Positions 58,809-64,000 of a stretch of DNA of 64,000 bases are shown piece after piece. The translations under genes and the position numbers were made by a program. Position 1 is the stretch's first letter. Every line of letters begins with the position of its first letter. The notes below the pieces were generated by a model, which was not told the origin of the DNA, did not search any database, and saw only the letters and a list, made by a program, of their open reading frames with translations. The DNA comes from Lumnitzera littorea (taxonomy: Eukaryota; Streptophyta; Magnoliopsida; Myrtales; Combretaceae). Where the stretch lies: contig JAMXBB010000010.1 in NCBI GenBank assembly GCA_024138015.1, positions 78,648,373 to 78,712,372 on the forward strand, given 5' to 3'.

Positions 58809-61800
58809 TATCAAGCTTGAATTTTTCCTACCCGTTTAATATTAGCACTTGATTAAGAGTTACAAAAAACTTGGTTTTTTATTTTTAAAATTGTTCAGAG
58901 TTGCCACTCGATTGGAGTGGAGAAAAAGAATTGAGTTTTAACCAATTTAGTAAATTAGTTATGACTTAATTACTAGTATTTCGATAAAACCAATTTTTTT
59001 AAATGGTTCTAAAAACCAAATTTTTTAGTCCGAGGGCAAACTTTTTAAAGCTTTTAACAAGTACCGCTTTTAACTTTTCAAATTTAAATTTATCTTCCAA
59101 TAATACCCCTTAAAATAAAATCTATTCACATGTAACTAAGTTTGTTCAATTGAATATACAAAAGGGATAATTTTACAAAAAAAAAAAGGGGGAAAAAGAG
59201 ATTTTTCCGTATTTTAAGTCGACTTGTAGTTTCATACGAGCGCCTATATACCTGCTATTGAAGATCAGATTTTCGTAATTTTCATTTCGAAAATGTTAGT
59301 AGGTTGGTTTATTTTAAATTTTGAAAAATAGTTGGGTTTACGTTTTAATTCAATTAGTTTTATTAGGAAAAATTCTAAAGGGTCTTAATTGGGGTGTCTT
59401 ATTTTGAAAAATCCTAGAAAGCCCTAACATTAAAACGGGTTTTGTTAATTTTTCTACTTTTTGAAATTAAGTTTTTCTAAGTAATTAAACCTTTTTCATT
59501 ATCATTATTATTATTATTATTTTATTATTATTTATTATTTTTATGTTTATATTTTAATTGAAGAAAGAAAATAAATAACTAAAAGCTAAGTTTTCTTATA
59601 TTTTTCTTTCCTCTTTTTTTTTTTTTCTTTCTCCTTTTTTTTTTAATTTTCCCTTTTTTTTATAGGTCTTGGTTCACAGCAAAATAAATAACTAAATAAA
59701 AAAAAATTACAATGCAAATTCAAAACAACAAAATAAATAAACTCCAACAAGAGAAAGATTCGAACTGAACAACAACTAGATCATGGGTTAAACGTACAAG
59801 TTAGGTGGAATGCAAGTCGGTTTGAGCAATGGATTTGATCCATTAGTTGGGTTGGTAATTGGTTCAAGAAGATTTGGATCCTTCTTCAGTCAACAATAGT
59901 TCAATATCACACCAAGTGCTTCGGATGTCAAATTGAATAGGACTTGATTTTGGTGCAAAAGTGATTGGTGAAATTGAGATTTACACCAATGCCTTAACTT
60001 ATGGTGGTCGGTTTTTAGTGTTTGTAAATTAAAGTGGCGATAGTTGCATGAATGATCAATGGAGCTTAGCTGAGTAGGCTGGGTTAAAGATGGAATCTAT
60101 AATGTGTATATGCATTATATAAGGGGGAGTCGAGTTAGGGGTAAAGCAAATTGTGGCATCAAAGTATTTAGGGTTGATGTATGGGTCATGTTGTGGTTTG
60201 GTTATAGTCAGGGGTTAGATGAAGAATGGTTGAACGAGCCACTATGGCTATTGTTGTGTTGGATGTGTGAAGGCTATCGATGTTCAATCGAGTGAGATGG
60301 ACATAGCCTTGTGTATTCGGCAATGAGGATAGGGGCTATGAGTGTCATGGTTAAATGGTGTGGATGTTCGAGTGAGATGGTCTTGGTTTGAAAATGGAGG
60401 ATAAGGGGCTAAGAATTTATTGACTGTAGTTGTTAGGCGCTGCTGTACATATGTTATTGGGTGTTGTATGCCAAAGGATATAGTGGATTAAGTCGTTGGT
60501 GTAGCTCTATTGGATCATGGTGAAGGCAATTAGGGTCTGGTGCTGTTGTTATAGTGTTGGGTTGAAGTAGCTTGCACTATTAGTATGATGGTGTGGCTAT
60601 TATTCGGTGGTGACGGTAGTATGAAGTATGGCTTGGTTGTAGGTTTGAGCTTGTTGCTGTAAGTTGCAACAGTGTTGGCATGTACAGCAATAGGTGAGTA
60701 ACATACGTCTATGGGTGTGCAATAGTGGATCATGTTGTTTGTTCAAGTATAGGTTATGTGTTCACTGTGTATGTTATGTGAGAGGGAGGATAGTTTGATT
60801 GTGTGACTTGTTGGTGGATAGTAGAAGGATCAATGTTGATAGCGTTTGCTATTTGGATTGCAATGGATGTTAGGAAAGAGGGTTGATTAGTGTTGGGTTG
60901 CAATTGTTTATAGTCGAAGGGGGCTAGGGTCACTATTATAGTAGCAATAAGGGATAGTTGGTGTATGTGATTGCTGTTGTGGTGGAGAGTAGGAACTAAT
61001 CATGGGTTCTAGACCTTAAATATGCAACGAAATGCCATTAATGGTCGATTCACCATCAATTGTAAATCTCAAATTTCCAGTTTTTTTTTTCCTATTTTCC
61101 ACTATCAATTTGAATGGTCAAATGAGTGAACTTGGTCACATTCTTAGTATGGATTGAAGGAGTGCCATGTGGAGAACAAAAAACAACCCTTGATTTATGT
61201 GTTTACATGTGAAAGTTGCGTAAAAATTGAAGCCAAAGTTAGGGGTACGAATTGTCTTTGTGTAGAAAAATGAGGGAAAAGGATGGAAAGGATAAGAAGG
61301 ATGCTAACGTGGCACTACGTTAGTCACATGGACAGGTCATAGTCTACCATATGTAGATACATGTCTCTACATATCAAGTTCAAGATGTGGTCCTATGGTA
61401 GCGCAACATGTGGCATTGATTGGGCTAGAAAATAAAATGTGCTAACATACGCATAGGGGATTTAAACCTAGGATCCTTAACTCTTTTTCCTTCTAAGACC
61501 AATTACTTAACCATATAGGTTGTTGGCCTGTGCCCTATTAAACTATGCAACTAAATAGTACTTAACCTATAAAACAACCTAAGCTATTCTATAAAACTTA
61601 TTAAATCAATTTACCTAAAGACCCAAACCTATTTTTCTTAAAACACTACTTTCCTAAAGATATTTTATATGGCTAAACATCTACTTTACTAAAAAAATAT
61701 ATATATATCTTTCTTTCTTTGTTTTATTTATATGAATTTTCCATTTTTTAATATTTTTCTAAATTTTATATTTTTGTACTTTTTTTCTAAATTAGGACCC

Positions 61801-61854
61801 TTTGCCTTATTCTAAAAATTTTAAAATAACTAGGAAGACAAAAATGGGGTATCT
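58809..61854 (-). repeat. 5' LTR of element B (about 3.05 kb)
   Basis: The outer end (plus strand) AAAAATGGGGTATCTACA corresponds to the TATCTATA end of element A, and the left end TATCAAGCTTGAATTTTTCC to TGTCGAGCTTAAATTTTTCC. In both LTRs the left ~600 bases align. The middle (59800-61000) is G/T-rich on the plus strand and much diverged from element A. An ATT microsatellite lies at 59504-59545. No right-hand duplication can be tested because the partner LTR is missing. Confidence 0.65.
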
Positions 61855-62099
61855 ACACCAATGAAACCACCTCTCAATTTTATACATAGAGTCCATTTTC
61901 ACATCAGCCATGGCTGCAAACGCATATGAGTATGGTACCTTAAAGGTTTGTTACTTGTTACAGCTACATATGCGCTTAAATATATTAACTATGTGATAGT
62001 GACTATCTTTCCTACCATAATTTGTTATGTATGCTCCTATCTACACCTCAAAAATTCTAGTTGTCATGTAGAAAGTGATAACTTGATGGCGAATAGATG

Positions 62100-62996
62100 T
62101 GATAGGAATAAAACTACCAAACCTTTAACCTGAGCTCGAGCGTGAGGTCTTAAAGGACTGGTGAAGTGGATTCTACTATTGCAACAAGCTCTTACTAAGG
62201 TCGAGTTAATCCTCACTGTTAACCAATTTCATATGCCAAGCCGAGTAACTTCTCATCTCTTAGTAGTTGAGTACCAACCCGAAATATGCTCTACCTACAA
62301 TCCGATCCCTCATGCGTTTGCTCAGCCATGACCGTGCCGACCTTCAACTCGATAATATTGGTATCAAGAATCCTAGCACACATTTGCACCCATACCTTCT
62401 CGGAAGGTCTCCAAGTTTGCTTGATAACCTCTATCTTAACCATACCATTTGTCTATTTCTACTAAAAGCGTCTCCAATAACCTAATGCCATGTGTCAAAT
62501 CCTACGTAAAAGGATTTTGCTACGCTAATCATTGATTTCTTTAATGTTTCATTTGTACCCTTCAGTATTCCTTATACATTACATTTTTAGGTAATACCCT
62601 TTTTATCTTTTCCATTTTAGGTAGGATGCCCTAACATTTTGGGTATGAATACCCTTACAATACGTAGCCACAACAATCACGCATTTGATATTGAATATAC
62701 TCCCTCCTTTCGTAAGATAAGTGTGCTTACTTTTCCTCTTTTTACTCTTATTCTAACCCTTAAGCAAGGTAGGTGATGAGTGACCTCATCGAGCCACTCA
62801 TGCGTCATATCGAGTTCACTTATGAGTCCGTATAGTCTCTTTGGTGTGTCATATCCCTATAATAGTTTATGGTTTTTTGCTTGTTTGTCTCATTTACTTA
62901 TTCCCCATTTTCACATTTCATTACCCTTCGTTTCAAGCTTTTTGCAAGCTTAGACCCATCTCAATATCGTCACCCTTATTAGCTCTCAACGCGACA
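62100..62996 (+). repeat. 5' LTR of gypsy-3 (about 897 bp)
   Basis: It begins TGATAGGAATAAAACTACC and ends CAACGCGACA, seven bases before the primer-binding site, the same spacing as in gypsy-2. Length agrees with the gypsy-1 LTRs (905-935 bp). Confidence 0.75.
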
Positions 62997-63003
62997 TATT
63001 ATC

Positions 63004-63017
63004 TGGGTATCAAAGCA
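63004..63017 (+). other. Primer-binding site of gypsy-3 (tRNA-iMet type)
   Basis: TGGGTATCAAAGCA resembles TGGTATCAGAGCA, the complement of the initiator tRNA-Met 3' end, with one extra G and one change. It follows the LTR by seven bases. Confidence 0.7.
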
Positions 63018-63348
63018 GAGGTTCATTTGGGTAAGTTGTATTTGAGCTTTCTTATGAGTCGTATTTGTTGTCATAGTATGTTTTAGTTGCATAGAAGTTA
63101 GTTGTAAGTGTTTTAGTAAGTAGAGGGCGTAGTAGTTTACTGTAGCCATATACTCTATTTCACTCTATTTTATCATACAAAAATAGAGCAAACTTCAATT
63201 GGGTTTATAGTTCTTTAGAGTAGCTGTTGTGTTCATAGTTAGCTTGAACTTTCATGTGGAAAAGTATATGTGAATTATTTGGCTTGAAAAAGGAAAATGA
63301 CTATTATTTCAAGGATTCTAAGTTTGTTACTAAGTTTTATCGAAGAGA

Positions 63349-64000
63349 ATGATGGATCTAGTGTCAACGCTGGTATTAGAGATGACAATAGCGATGTTGT
63401 CCACCATAGATGACAACCCTATAACACCCCTAGAAGTACAAATGAATGAATTGATGAGATGGATAACCTTATAGCTAATCTGACTAGATCTGTTCATGTA
63501 TTGGCTTTTCAACCTAACAAGGTCGTACAAAATACTCCCTAAGTCGCTCAACTTGCGAGAGAATAGATCCCAACTCAACAAGCTTAAAGTAGAGGAGTAG
63601 GACGACGAGTACAAAGAAGGATTGCCTTAGGTGATATGGATGATGAAGGAGAAGAAGAGTACAATAAGGAAGAGGAGCGGGCTCGAACACCCTAAGCTAC
63701 TAACCATGTGAAGCTTCAGATTCCAAGCTTCAATGGTTCTCGAAACGTTAGCAACTATCTAGATTGGGAAGAAAATGTAGAGCGTGTTTTTTATTATTAC
63801 CAGTATGAAGATTGCACGAAAGTGAGGATTGTTGCTATAGAGTTCTCAAGATATGCCGTGATCCAATGGAAGAACTTCCAAATTATGAGGAAGTGAGAAG
63901 AATATAGAGAAGTTAATACTTGTCTTGAGATGAAGAGGATACCTAGAAATAGATTCATACTAGATACTTATTTGCAAGATATTTTTACTCAACTTCAAGA
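63349..64000 (+). pseudogene. gag remnant of gypsy-3 (partial, runs off window)
   Basis: ATG at 63349 aligns with the gypsy-1 gag start, but one base is missing within the first 25. The homologous peptide (SSVNAGIRDDNSDVVHH) therefore lies in another frame. Farther on, an acidic stretch (GDMDDEGEEEYNKEEER) precedes VKLQIPSFNGSRNVSNYLDW and EENVERVFYYYQY, then VRIVAIEFSRYAVIQWKNF, then EMKRIPRNRFILDTYLQDIF. That is a classical Retrotrans_gag domain (F-x-G, Y-L-x-W-E, W near the middle, final Y-x-x-x-L/I). At least three stops interrupt it before 63900. The capsid-like protein would have packaged the element RNA. Confidence 0.75.

Larger units (their letters stand above)
50968..61854 (-). mobile_element. 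Tat/Ogre-like Ty3-gypsy element B, with greatly expanded minisatellite
   Basis: In minus orientation: 5' LTR (58809-61854), PBS-like sequence, 5' coding remnant (57929-58183), a short minisatellite (57255-57595), spacer matching element A (55515-57110), then arrays 3, 2 and 1 (51200-55515). A short stretch homologous to the element A sequence next to its polypurine tract ends at about 50968. The 3' LTR is absent; the next DNA is the PMD remnant region. No protease, RT or integrase was found. Copy B kept a coiled-coil 5' piece that A lacks, while A kept the zinc knuckle that B lacks. Lineage is inferred as for element A. Confidence 0.7.
62100..64000 (+). mobile_element. Ty3-gypsy element gypsy-3, same family as gypsy-1 (runs off window)
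   Basis: The 5' LTR, primer-binding site and the first ~650 bases of gag are inside the window. The LTR matches the gypsy-1 LTR read on its minus strand: both begin TGATA(A/G)GAAT and share 'cttattctaacccttaagcaaggt'-type text. The gag start matches as well. Orientation is opposite to gypsy-1. AGATG at 62095-62099 would be the target duplication; its partner is outside. Confidence 0.8.

Noticed and set aside
60104..60733. Tryptophan- and glycine-rich frames in the 59.8-61 kb G/T-rich part of element B's LTR
   Set aside because: They fall inside the LTR, have no similarity, and reflect skewed composition.

Overview
This is a repeat-rich, AT-rich plant nuclear window, probably from a eudicot. 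The evidence is one intron-containing gene with plant-like splice sites, plus plant lineages of LTR retrotransposons, an RTE LINE and a plant mobile domain (PMD) remnant. There is no sign of operons, bacterial signals, CRISPR or an organellar genome. I recognised no tRNA or rRNA.

Layout. 1-2.1 kb: decayed non-coding DNA. 2.1-5.1 kb: a putative ~2.98 kb solo LTR on the minus strand, with a diverged partner on the plus strand at 18.04-20.99 kb. 5.15-14.05 kb: a Tat/Ogre-like Ty3-gypsy element (element A, minus strand) with a perfect 5-bp target duplication (GATAA). It has long LTRs, a zinc-knuckle gag remnant, no pol, and three minisatellite arrays before its 3' LTR. 14.06-18.04 kb: AT-rich spacer. 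22.0-36.4 kb: a three-level nest. A decayed Ty1-copia element (plus) is split by a Ty3-gypsy element (gypsy-1, minus, 22486-33088), which is split by a second, shorter gypsy element (gypsy-2, minus, 24693-28599). Both gypsy insertions have recognisable LTR pairs and 5-bp duplications matching at 4 of 5 bases. 36.6-37.1 kb: the possible 3' end of an unrecognised gene.

40.155-46.756 kb (minus): the one convincing intact host gene. It has seven coding exons in consistent phase (342 codons plus stop) and encodes a class I SAM-dependent methyltransferase of the METTL10/EFM4 (eEF1A lysine methyltransferase 2) type. Its introns hold an RTE LINE fragment, an LTR-like GT-rich block and a 67-bp triplication.

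47.2-47.6 kb: a MITE-like element. 48.57-50.6 kb: a decayed PMD (MAIN-like) coding remnant, minus. 50.97-61.85 kb: element B, a second Tat/Ogre-like copy on the minus strand. It carries the same arrays, with the 87-bp repeat expanded to about 42 units. It lacks its 3' LTR at the ~50.97 kb edge and has a ~3.05 kb 5' LTR. 62.1-64 kb: the start of another gypsy element (gypsy-3, plus) of the same family as gypsy-1, with LTR, PBS and gag; it runs off the window.

Apart from the methyltransferase gene, the window is layers of inactivated transposable elements. Many lost catalytic residues and new stops fit C-to-T/G-to-A transitions. The most unusual structure is the set of minisatellite arrays inside the two Tat/Ogre-like elements. 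All divisions and identifications were read by eye; LTR edges are reliable to a few bases only where a duplication or PBS/PPT supports them.
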